Shown here: piece by piece, positions 22,227 through 33,577 of the stretch
How the letters are laid out: each line of letters begins with the position of its first letter
Numbering within the stretch: position 1 is the first letter of the stretch
Source: Macrotrachela quadricornifera
Lineage: Eukaryota > Rotifera > Eurotatoria > Philodinida > Philodinidae
Assembly: GCA_022393335.1 (NCBI GenBank)
Contig: JAJEKB010021748.1
Span: forward strand, 227,669-291,668
DNA length: 64,000 nucleotides
Direction: 5' to 3'
Position numbers and translations under genes: made by a program
The notes under the pieces: generated by a model
What the model was told of the DNA's origin: nothing
Databases searched by the model: none
Seen by the model: only the letters and a program-made list of their open reading frames with translations

Positions 22227-23533
22227 ATATTTTTTGATTGTGACTCTCATTCTTTCTAATAAATATTCTATCTAACAAAAAATGTAAATAAATTTAAATA
22301 ATGTCGATTCTGATACAGTTAAGACAGTTTAATATGAATCCGTGAATAAATAGTAGATAGAACTCAATGTTTATTGCGCTTACTTTCATTAATAGAACAA
22401 AAAACAAAAATAATTGTCCATGTCGTGCATCACAATAGCGATTGATTTTATGACGGCTAGTTTGAGTTAAATGAGATGAATGATGGCGAAAGAATAAGAA
22501 AATTATCATATTATAATTCGTCCAAAAGAAAATGGTATATATAATTACGTATGCATATAGTTGTTCATTCTGTTTCATTTTGTTTCAATTCGTATTTGTA
22601 TACGAATTCTACAGCAAACAAATTTGACGGGCATAGCTATTCTCCACACTCTCATACTATTTCGTCTTTATCCGATATTTTTCTCGTCTTTCCTCCTTGA
22701 AACCACACGACTTATTGTTGCCTACAAATTGACAGTGTCCTCAGCAACGAAAAAGATAGTTTTATCATTATGAAAATACGAATATAAAACTGACACCTGT
22801 CTATCGGCAAGTATTTGAATTTGCCGCAATTATTGATTTTAATGATGATCCTCCAAAACATATTGACAAATTTGTTTCTTGCCACACTTGTGCTACAAGA
22901 CTTAATCATTTACATCGAGCAGTACTCACTCTCTTCTCAATCGTTTATGTGACTCGTCTAAATTTACCGATGGATCAAATACGTTTGCTTCAATGCCTTT
23001 CTCGGCGTCGATTTTATAACAATACATATATACGCCCTTTTGATGAAAACATACTTGTGGCATGAGTCGATATGGGACACAATCTTTGAACCACTTCAAG
23101 CAGGCCTTGTCGAAATAAGTTTTGATCGTTCCCTCAGTCTCTGGCTCGAACAGAGATAAAATCATACATTCGAGAAAAGAAAAAGTGTACAAACAAATGG
23201 TTCAGAAGCTTCTAGGGACAGTATTCATTAACGACGTGAAAGTGGAAAATCTCATGGATAGTGAAATGTAAGAATATGTACAACGAAATAATCAAGTATA
23301 AACCGTTCGGAAGTCATTTGAGAAACAGTTATCTTTCTTTTAACTTGAAATCGATATAAGTGTTAATTTGCAAATACATGATCGTTAATGAGTTGATTGT
23401 GTATTGCTTTATCATAATCCGAACGAATGCATAAACTTAGTAGATATTTTATAACAAAAAGATACAAACGAGGATAGTGTTGAAAATGAGTTAAATATAT
23501 ATCATTCATCTACATTTGTAATGTAGTAGATAT
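22227..23533. other. No convincing gene
   Basis: A minus frame at 22,926-23,192 (88 aa, FEPETEGTIKTYFDKACLKW) and an overlapping plus frame from about 22,770 (IDFNDDPPKHIDKFV) both look slightly protein-like. Neither has a start, splice sites or a family I recognise, so they may be remnants of one decayed gene. Confidence 0.35.
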
Positions 23534-23674
23534 TCAATAAGCATCGAGATTCTTTTGTATAGGCATTGAAATTTCATATGTATCTCTCGGTGTACATAAG
23601 GCAAGAATTGAGAAGCCAAAAGAAAGCATTTGTGAAAGAATGATTCCACCAATCAACACATTTACAATTTGTAC
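23534..23674 (-). CDS. Possible orphan 3' exon with one membrane segment
   Basis: After a TTTTCATAG acceptor the minus strand reads 46 codons and a stop: VQIVNVLIGGIILSQMLSFG continuing to CTPRDTYEISM. The hydrophobic run looks like a transmembrane helix, but I found no upstream exons, so this is either a decayed gene remnant or chance. Confidence 0.2.
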   Translation of the reverse strand, partial: VQIVNVLIGGIILSQMLSFGFSILALCTPRDTYEISMPIQKNLDAY

Positions 23675-24739
23675 CTATGAAAAGGAGAATGAGACAAGTT
23701 TTATTTGATGAAAAATTATGTTTGTTTAATTCATATCAATATGTATAATGGTATGATGAATTCCTATAGAAAGCTTGAAGACATTTTCTCTATATATAGT
23801 CTCATAGAGAAAAAAATGCGCTATTTATCTATAGTTTTCTATAATAGCATTTTTCTATCATATGTAACAGTTATATTAATGTCTATTTCGAAAATATTCT
23901 TTAAATAACTTGGTAGTATGTTGAAATGTGTTTTACGATCTATATAACGAGTCTAGAAGATCATTCATTTTTCTCGTTATTTATCTATGCCTTATTTTCA
24001 GATCATGTTACATGATATCTTAACAGCTGGTCAAGTCAAGGTAGTACAGGTAGGTCGTCGAAGTAACTTTCTTGCTTGCTTTGATAAATTAGCAAGTTAT
24101 GTTAAGAAAAAACTTGATTATTTTTTATTTGTCTTCACGAATTCTATCAGCTGATAACGACCACCACAAAAATCGTCAAGCAAAATGACTTCCAGATGTC
24201 TATTAATTGTGAGTTTGTCAATTTTCTTTTAGATAAGTAGTCATCTAAAACAGAACAACATAATAAACATAAAACGTGTAAAAAAACAACGATTAAAAGC
24301 TTTACCCATCTATTATGTATCTCATAAAGCTACTCACATTGATGCAGACTAATCGTCAGCAAGTTTATCTTTAAGTTATATGAATAAGACCAAATATTGG
24401 TGAGTCACATAATACTTAATTAAATAACAAAAAAAAATATACAACTATGTTAAGAAAAATATATCAACAAACATAGTAGAAATTAGTATACAATAGCATT
24501 AAATTCAATTACGAATTTTATGCTAATCCTTCTAATTGTGAACGAGAGAATACCAGCGTATTGTATTATTTCGTTCAGATAAATTAATGGTAATACCATC
24601 GAATTCAATAGCTTCCGTTGTCTGTTAAAATATACAGCAAGTGGCTGAATGGATGATGTAGTATGGGAGGATATTTTTAGTCATTTATATCCTTTGATAC
24701 CAGAATTTATATCTGAACCTCGCTGAGCAGATCAAAAAT
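23675..24739. other. No gene seen
   Basis: AT-rich; a minus-strand phrase EAIEFDGITINLSERNNTIR near 24,520-24,620 may be a relic of a coding exon, but it has no partner. Confidence 0.3.
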
Positions 24740-25341
24740 TCAAAAGTAAGAGACAGTTTGGCGAAGCAAAACGGAATCGACGAGTTTTCCAATAACAGAT
24801 ATCATTGGTTTGATAGTATAAAATTGTGTTGTAGTACTCTTTGACTTCGTATGAGCCAGAGTAATATTTTCACTCTCATGTAAAAATGTTCTAGTCGAAT
24901 GAAGTTCAAGTGACAAGCTAATCTGGTCAAAATTTAGGATATCTTCAGGTACATCGGCTAAAAAGGAATCAGCAAATTTAATAATGCTATCAGAATTTTC
25001 TGTATGATGATGGACTATTAGTTTTCGTGATTGTTCTCAAACAAATACGATGGCAATCTTTGAAGATCTGCAACCAATATTTGGATGCTTCGAATGTAAG
25101 AACAGAATCTGATCGTGGATAGAGAGAAGAGCGTCTCAAGCTTCTTCATACTTGTCATACACAAAATCATCGATAACCTATATCTTCTCTTGTTGTGTAC
25201 CACCTTGTTCAATGTAATAACGGAAATGGGCAAGATATTGACGATGAGGAACGGATTTGAACCAATGCTGGTTGATTTCCACGTGTGTTTTCTTTTTCTT
25301 TTCGAATCACGCTCATCATAATAATCAATAACTTTTTTCAT
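24740..25341 (-). pseudogene. Decayed pogo/CENP-B-like DDE transposase
   Basis: Read across frames on the minus strand, the fragments are YLAHFRYYIEQGGTQQEKI, VIDDFVYDKYEEA, a basic stretch, then HHTENSDSIIKFADSFLADV, ILNFDQISLSLELHSTRTFL and TTTQFYTIKPM. This order (helical linker, then DDE domain starting with the NFDQ Asp motif and ending near the usual S.T.QPT block) is that of pogo-type transposases. Internal stops and frame changes separate the pieces and the domain ends early at 24,740, so the copy is dead. Confidence 0.6.
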
Positions 25342-25753
25342 GTAGTCAAGGTCGAAGTTCAGTTTAACTGGAGATTTTTCACATTGTTAATTACTTTTAA
25401 CAAAGAACTAATTATTTCTTTCTTACATAGATTTGTTCGAAATTATCGACGGTATGCTTCTTCATTTTCAGTCACTCGATTAACTAACAGCTTCGCAATT
25501 CTTGTAGGACTAATTATCGTTCTGGTTATATAGATGAATGAAAACAAAATATCTTATCACGAAGACTCGTGTAAGTTAGAATCAAAAAAAGAGTAACATA
25601 TCCTTCAATCTAAACAAATCAATTATTGATGATGAAAATTGTAGAATAAGAAACTGACGATTCAAAATTTGAACAAGATCATTACAAATAACGAGATATT
25701 ATTTAAAAAAATTTCAGTAAACGAAAAATAAAGATGTATGAAAAGACATCTAT
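25342..25753. other. No gene seen
   Basis: AT-rich space between the transposase relic and the ABC transporter relic. Confidence 0.4.
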
Positions 25754-27471
25754 TTATTGAATATTAGAATGAAGAGCAATAAATTGATACGATTGTGTCT
25801 CTGGATTAATAATCAAATGATGTGTATGATACTTAATCAATCTTAATCGATGTGATACAGATATATAAGATATACCTAAACGATATAAATAAGAATAGAT
25901 TTTTTGTTCAATTTGTTCGTCACAACCAGCTGTTATTTCATCAAAAATGAAACAATATATTGATTTTATATTTAATACTAATAAAGCACTTGCAATCATT
26001 AAACGTTGTTGTTCACCAATTGAAAGAATACGTGACCATAAATATTTTGATAAATCAAGTATATAACGATCTATCAGATGAATAAGATCAACAATTTGCA
26101 AGACATCACGAATTTTTTCATCATCTTTTATCAAAATTTTCGAATCTTTTGATTGAGATAGATATGAAAGTTGTTGACGTAATGTTCCTTCGATAAAATG
26201 TAATTGTTGAGGAAGAGAAATAGTTAAATTATTTGAAAGAAATTTGATAGATGAATGAGAATTTTCAGATAGATTATATTGTAATCCAGCAAGTAATCGT
26301 AATAGACTAGATTTTCCACATCCACTTGCTCTACTAATAAGTAAGGTTGATTTACTTTACAAAGAAAATGTTACCGAACGAATAAGAACATTATTGGAAA
26401 GAAAACATACATCAACATTTTGAAGTATTAAAATTTGATCATTGACTTTTGTATTAATTATACGTCTGCCACTATTCGATTCATTAGTACGTAAATGACG
26501 ATGAGTGTTAACTATTATCTTCAATTCTTCTGAAAATCTTGATAATTATAAAAGAATTATTCGAATCAAATCGATACTTACCAAGATGTTCTACAATTCT
26601 TAAACCAATAGTCCACATCTGAGACAATGATTGCCCATAAGAATTAACAATTGTAAGAGTATTATTCAAATAACCATTGTATACACTCATTGTTAAAATA
26701 ATACCAATTTGAGAAGCACTTATATTTTTAGTTAAATGAAAATAAATAATTCCAGGAATACAATAAATAATAATAGTAGATGACCAATTTCCTAAAACAC
26801 TAATACAGACTAATAATCCATAGAAATAAGCAGCATGTTATTGAGCATTTATTGACGAATAATATTATATGATTTTCCCATTGTTTATTAGCATGATAGA
26901 ATGGAATCAAAGTAATAAGAATCAAATAACTAAATACAAATTGAGAACCATATACAATACCAATATTTATTGCACCAGTTGATTGTATAGCAAGCAAATA
27001 CGTATAAGGAACACAAAGAATTAATATACCTGAAAAAGTATGAAGCTGTAAGAAATTTTTACAAATCTTATTTATTTTAATCTTACCAAGAATACCATTG
27101 AAATAGATTGAACCAAAAAGTAAATAAAAAAGATGTACATTAAATTCAGCAATTTCATGTGAAAGAATATTTGATAATTGATGAAGATTATTTGATATAT
27201 AGTATAGACTTGCATCATTATTATCAAGTAATAAACGAGATATATATGACAATTGTCTTTTAGTATATAATGATCCAATAAGTTGTCCACAACCAATCTG
27301 TCCACTATAAAAAATAGTGTATCCAATGAATTGTAGACTTATCCATGGTAATCCTTCTTTAAGAAGTGATTTTGCTGTTGAAATATCTGTTTTATTTGAA
27401 GTATAATCAGATAATATATTGAATATCGAACCAGTTTGAGATGCCAAAAAATAGCTAAGATATGAATAGAT

Positions 27472-30400
27472 GGGTGAATCTATGGAGACCCATCCACTTT
27501 TTGGAAAGGTTTTTTTTTTCGATTTTTTTTCCTTTCAAAATATCAGTATGGTCTAGAAAACACTTTTGATGAAAAAAAAATTAAGTACTTCCTATTAAAA
27601 ATCCCGAGTTTTCGAGCGATTTTTCGGAACATCTTTAGTGTACTTTTATATATAGGGAAAATGTCATGAAATAGGGTAGAAATTTTATAAAAACAATTTT
27701 TTCGGTATTTTCTGGTATTCAAAATTATACACGAAGTCTAGAAACATGTTTCCTGAAAAACATCAGACCTATCCTATTGAAGATCTTGGGTGCTGAATGA
27801 TAGTTTGTCGTTATACCGGCTTGCAGAAGTGAGACAACGGAGTCGAAAAGGACATTACTATCGAAATGATAGGTTTTCCATTTGTCATTAAGGACATCTT
27901 TAAACGTAGAGTCTTATCCACACATGTGGTGATTTCAAACGTATAAGATAACAAGATGAATCATTGAATACCAGAAAATATCGAGTACCCACTAGTAATT
28001 CTTTTTTTTCAAACTGGTACCTCAATGCCGAGACGAAAAAATTGTGAACATCCGATGAAGCATGGAAAATCAGCACGTGTACCAAAAGGAATAGTGGCTG
28101 TGTCATCAGAGCTATCGAAATTTTTGATAAGTGAATATGATGTGGCATACACTCGAATTCGCTGGTTATGTCCAACATGTCATGCATTTGAATCGAAGAA
28201 AATGATGACTCATCAATCAGTGGAATTCAACGACGATGAAAGTTCAAGTGATGATGAAGTCATGACAGAAGTTTCTCCTGCCAATGATGACAAAAATGAT
28301 GATGTTGTTGTCAATATGGAGTTTAATGATCTGAATGAAGAAGAGAAAGAAAATCCTCACATGGACAGTGGTATTATAGCTGAGTCAAATGACGATGATG
28401 AATCACCACGTGATGATGAAACAACTGATCCTGAATCAATGGATGAAGATAAATGTCATGCTTTCTATGAACTTGAACATCAAAAAGAAAAAGCAATGAA
28501 ACAATTATCAAATATATTTCAACTATTGAACATAGACCCGATCCATGACAGGTTAATTTCTAAATTTAATTCGAATTTTCTGAAACGAAATTTGTATTTA
28601 GATCAACAGTATTACCTATTCGAGTCAAAGTCGATGAGGTGTATAGAAAACTTAATCGATTATGTGACATATTAGATGAAAAGTCTCAAGTTTCGTATGA
28701 TCCAAATCCTCATGGATTAAAGATATGTGAATCAAATGAGCTTTTGGATGGATTAAAGAAGTTATATGCTGATAGTAATGATAGTGAACAAGTTCGTTTG
28801 ATGACAATTGCTCCCAAAAAATGGGGTCGACAAAAAATTGAAAAATGGTGCGTATTTTATCCTCATTACTTTCAATATTTTCGCAATTCTTAATCAAATG
28901 TTGCTAAAAACTTCTTTCACTTATTAGGTTTAAATCAAAGCCAAATCAGGCTCGACGATCGCTTGTTCTTCGAAAAAATAATGGAATATTAGCCTATCCA
29001 CAATGTCTACGAGGGAATATTCCTTTATCTGATTCAACAATTGATACTGTGGTCAATTTCTATCGTGAAGATGGTATTAATCGAACGTCTTCCAATTCCA
29101 AAGACACAATTAAAATCAACGGACAACCAGTGGCAGTTCGGTTTTTAGAAATGACTGTCTTGGATGCTTATCAGATCTTCAATGAACGACATCCTGGAAC
29201 TGTTGCAAGACCAACTTTTAATGCTCTTCGTCCACGTGAAGTAAAAACTGTAACACCACATGAAACGTGCATGTGTATTATACATGAGAACATGGACCTA
29301 TTATTGAAGGTTTGTACCAACTGTATATTGATTCGAATGTAACGTAGCTTTATTACAGGGATGGAACAACTACTACCGAAAATGTGTCAATGCAGGTTCT
29401 TTGTCAACTGGTGGCAAGGTCAATATGAAAGATCTGATTACTCAAATGGTTTGCACTGTCTCGAATGAAAAGTGCTTTAATGGTGAATGTGATGAATGTC
29501 CAACTGAAAGCATCACAGATATTCTCACAGATAACAATACGATCGATTTGGATGACGAATGTTCATGGAATTTGTGGAAGAAAGTCAATAATAAGTTCGA
29601 CCTTCAACAGATGTCTGGCTCAACTGACTCTTTATTAACGGAAATTGAAGAAAGATGGTCTCCATTCTTGCTTCACACATACATTAATCGCGAACAACGT
29701 GAATATATCAAAGAGCTACGCTGTCAATCAACAGAAAAGACTTTCGTTGTTGCTCAAATAGATTTTTCAATGAATTATACATTGGTACGTCAGCGTGAAG
29801 TTCAACAAGGGTTTTTTAGTCAGCACCAAGTTACCTTATTTACAATTCATCTGACCATTGGAAAAGAACAACGAAACTTAGCGATCATCAGTGATTATAT
29901 GGAACACACAACGGTATTCGTACACTGTGTACAAAAAATTCTCACTCGATTTATCAAGGAAAATTTTCCGTTGGTAAAGAAGATCAATTATGTGAGGCAA
30001 GTTTTACTGTTTTTGAAGTTTACGTATGACATCAATCCTTTCCTTTTCTTTAGCGATGGTGCGTGTGCACATTTCAAAAACAATGCCAGCATTTTGAACC
30101 TAATCCACCACAAGATCGATTTTGATTTGGATGCTTGTTGGACATTTACAGCTACAGGACATGGTAAGGGTGCTGGCGATGGAATTGGTGCGGTACTCAA
30201 GTCCACAGCTAGACGTGCTACACTTTCCAAGAACATTCTCATGTCAAATGCGAAAGACTTCTACGAATTCACCCAGACACAACAACTTGAAACAGCAAGA
30301 AGATCTAACAAGGATATTCCTGGTGTTCATGTGTTCTTTCTTGAATCAGATGAAGTAGAAGAAGTGAAGAACAGTTATATGAAAGCTAGAAGTGAAAAAC

Positions 30401-31047
30401 TTCGAACAACAGGTGAGAAAGACTTTTGGTTCTATTCCTTCATGTCTGTATTGATTTAGGTACGATACAAGGAATCCGAAGTATGCACGAATTCAAACCG
30501 ATCAGCAATTCAACGGTTCAATATAGTTTGACATCTCGGTCGACAAAGATAAAGACATTTATATTTAAATAAAAATCCTTTTTGTTTTTTCTAGTCGATA
30601 AAACTTTTTATATTAGACTTGATGATGATACTCAGCATTCAGATAGACTGAATAGCTCTTTTCATTTCTTCCTTATACTAGATTTCTTGAGTCTTAGGTT
30701 CATGGATACACAATATATGACTGAGCACCCAAGATCTTCAATAGGATAGGTCTGATGTTTTTCAGGAAACATGTTTCTAGACTTCGTTTATAATTTTGAA
30801 TACCAGAAAATACCGAAAAAATTGTTTTTAAAAAAATTCTACCCTATTTCATGACATTTTCCCTATATATAAAAGTACACTAAAGGTGTTCCGAAAAATC
30901 GCTCAAAAACTCGGGATTTTTAATAGGAAGTACTTAATTTTTTTTTCATCAAAAGTGTTTTCTAGACCATACTGATATTTTGAAAGGAAAAAAAATCGAA
31001 AAAAAAAACTTTTCCAGAAAAGTGGATGGGTCTCCATAGATTCACCC
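27472..31047 (+). mobile_element. 3.58-kb DNA transposon with ~320-bp TIRs inside the ABCD relic
   Basis: Inverted repeats 27,472-27,795 and 30,717-31,047 begin GGGTGAATCTATGGAGACCC and match along their length with few differences. The 4 bp on each side are AGAT, a likely target-site duplication. The element carries one plus-strand gene (28,025-30,572) that is open through all six exons, so it may be an autonomous and fairly recent insertion. It sits between the NBD1/linker part and the TMD2 part of the minus-strand transporter relic, close to a CTTAG acceptor. Confidence 0.85.
28025..30572 (+). CDS. DDE-type transposase of unassigned superfamily (754 aa, 6 exons)
   Basis: Model: 28025-28551, 28602-28847, 28928-29309, 29359-29996, 30054-30412, 30460-30572; 2,265 nt, open throughout. 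Introns are GT-AG except 29,997-30,053, which is GC-AG (AG|GCAAGT). Order: N-terminal Cys/His zinc-ribbon-like segment (CEHP ... [10 protein letters not shown]), acidic Asp/Glu/Ser-rich region (~residues 70-150), conserved middle part, then an RNase H-like core with AQIDFSMNY (first Asp), [13 protein letters not shown] (second Asp), [17 protein letters not shown], and a C-terminal [11 protein letters not shown] motif. Proteins with this SDG..xxKN/xSHGKxxxDG signature occur in several invertebrate transposons; a Sola-like link is possible but I cannot confirm it. It would excise and insert the element. Confidence 0.85.
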
Positions 31048-33577
31048 AGATACCTAAGAATGATAAACAACATATCCATGCTATATATATCTATTGACAA
31101 TAGCAATGAAAAAAATAAATTTTATTAATCAATATTAAAACTATTAAATTGGATAATAACTAACCTGTATACGTAAAGTTTGATGTTCTTTCGGATCAAA
31201 TGGTAGATGAATTAATTGCCATATAGTAATCAAAGATTTAAACCATGAATTATAACGTTGATTTTCTTTGTCTTGAATTTCATTTGTAGGAAATCTACTT
31301 GATAATACTATTGAACTTTGATCTGTTTCATTTTCGATCGAATTTAATTGATCATTATTATTTTCTTCATTCTCTATTAATTGATGTTCAAGTTTTAATT
31401 CTACTGTATGATAAGATTTAAGTGAATGACGATGAGTAATCGTTATAAACCATATATTTAATTTTAACATAGTTTCATAAATAATTGATTCTGTATTCAT
31501 ATCAATTGCTGATGTACTTTGATCAAGAAGTACAAGTGGATTCTCACTTGTAACTATACTTGAATATATAAATAGAGCAAATAAACGTACAAATGATAAA
31601 CATCGTGACCAATCAATAATCTTCGAATTAAATAGAAAAGTATGACTATAGGGAATAAATTTTCTTAGTGTTCAGTTAAAATAATAATTCCACTTGAAAT
31701 CTCAATGAACCAATAGGTAAATATGGATGTTGAGGAATAAATATAAGATTATTTCGAGATGGTATGCTTATATATTCTGCTTTTAAAGGCCATAGACCTG
31801 CACAAATACGCATTAGACTTGTTTTTTCACAACCTGTTTTTCCAGTGATCAAAACAGATTGATTACGTAATGCTCGTACATTAATATTCGATTGTAAAAG
31901 TATCGATTTATATCGAAGACATATACTTAAATTATTCAACTCAAATAAATGATTTGTTATTTTTCGTATTCCTGATGTTGTTTCTTGAAGAAAACGATTT
32001 GTATGAAATTTATTAAGTTTAATTAAATAATTTTTCATCTGAACAAGTTTATTACCCATTGTTATTGCAAAAGAAATATTTTAATTTATTTACCTAAATA
32101 ATTTTTTGCTTCATCAGGTGTTTGAGAATCAGTTGAATGTAAAAAAAAGAAAAGTATTGCAGGTAAGAGATATAGAACTAAACTACTCATTGCATCTATA
32201 AAAAAAACAACAAAATTTGATCTTATATTAACTGATAATATGATAATTACTAAGAAGTACAATAGGAAGGCTTAGAATTCCATACCAACACGATGTATAT
32301 ATATTAATTAAATGAACTGAATTAATTAAATTCATAAGTAATCTTAATTCACATTTTTGACTGGAATAAAAAACAATAGTTTCAGCATTAACTTGCAAAC
32401 GTTGAAGAAATGCTTTTAAACGACCTTTCATCATAGTTTATTTAGCGATAACAGTATTAAACTTAGTACTAAGGAAAAGAACAAATATAGAACATATACC
32501 AAATGTTCCAAAACTAATAATTATTCCATTTGTATCACCATCAGTTGATTTAACAACATAGATACTAAATAATATTAATACTGCTAAGAGATTTATTACA
32601 CCTCCATAATATAATGATCCAAATAAAGTAAGACCTATATGTGTAGTAAACTGACGTATATCATTTGTTAAACAAGTAGGAATATCATTATCAGATATTT
32701 GAGATGTTTCATAAAGAGAACATCCATTAGGTGATCTATGAATAAAAAAATGATTATTTAGAAGTACGGATACAGAAGGAAATTCAAGTTAAAAATATAC
32801 TTGAAAATAAGTGCATGAAATAGATCGCAAAGACGTTGTCGCCATATACTTGCAATAATACAATTACATCCTTGTATTAAACCATAACTAACTGAGATAA
32901 AAATTGTTTTAATAATTGTATGCCAGAATAAATCATCAAAATGAGTACGACCTTCATCAATGCTCAATTTATTCGAAGATACATCAGATAAAAGTGTTAG
33001 ATAATAACCTAAATCGAATGTAACTAACCATAACATATAACACCATAGAGCAAGAAAAGATAATGTTAAAAAGATTAATATTCGATAAATTAGTACAGCT
33101 ATTTTAGATCGAGCTGATGTTTCATACAAAAGAATAAAGCATTGCCACCATGATAAAGGTGATAGAAGAAAATGCCAGCAGCTAATTTTTGAATTTGATG
33201 GCATGGTTGGATGATTATTTATAGGATCAACTAAATAAGTTGCCATTTATTATACGAAAATAATGTTGGATTTTTCAGTATTTCTTTTTTACTTCATACC
33301 TTCATCTGTTATCGAACATTATAAACTAACATGCTGTTCTTTTACTAAAGAGATATGTTATTTATTTACTTATGATTTTATTTTTTTTAAAATAACCTTC
33401 GGTAGCAAAGGGTTAAATATTAGATCTAGTTTTCACTCCTTTGGTGTTGGAATAAACACGAGGGTGAGGGTGAAATGCAGTAAGTAGTTTATAATATTTG
33501 ATGTCGAATTATTGGAAGTCTTATTATAGTGGATCAAAAATAATGTCTTTTTTTTTAAAGTAATTTATCGACAATAA

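Larger units (their letters stand above)
25754..33246 (-). pseudogene. Broken full-size ABCD-type ABC transporter
   Basis: Exons read TMD1 (33,246-32,758 and ~32,733-32,230), NBD1 (32,059-31,144), TMD2 (27,447-26,800, ~26,800-26,500) and NBD2 (26,470-25,754). Similarity is to the ABCD family (peroxisomal/lysosomal; ABCD4-like HRxSLxxYHT after the H-loop His in both halves). NBD1 is degenerate: Walker A GKTGCEKT has Glu for the last Gly, the LSGGQ signature is missing between DW and LSFVRLF, and Walker B ends in Gln. NBD2 keeps SGCGKS, LSIGEQQRL and FDE. In-frame TAA codons lie at 32,438-32,440 (before MMKGRLKAFLQ) and 26,357-26,359 (before SKSTLLIS). A transposon splits it at 27,472-31,047. 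Animal ABCD proteins are usually half-size, so the fusion is unusual. Confidence 0.75.

Noticed and set aside
22926..23192. 88-codon minus-strand ORF overlapping a plus-strand open stretch
   Set aside because: Both strands look equally protein-like and neither has a recognisable domain; recorded only as an uncertain relic.
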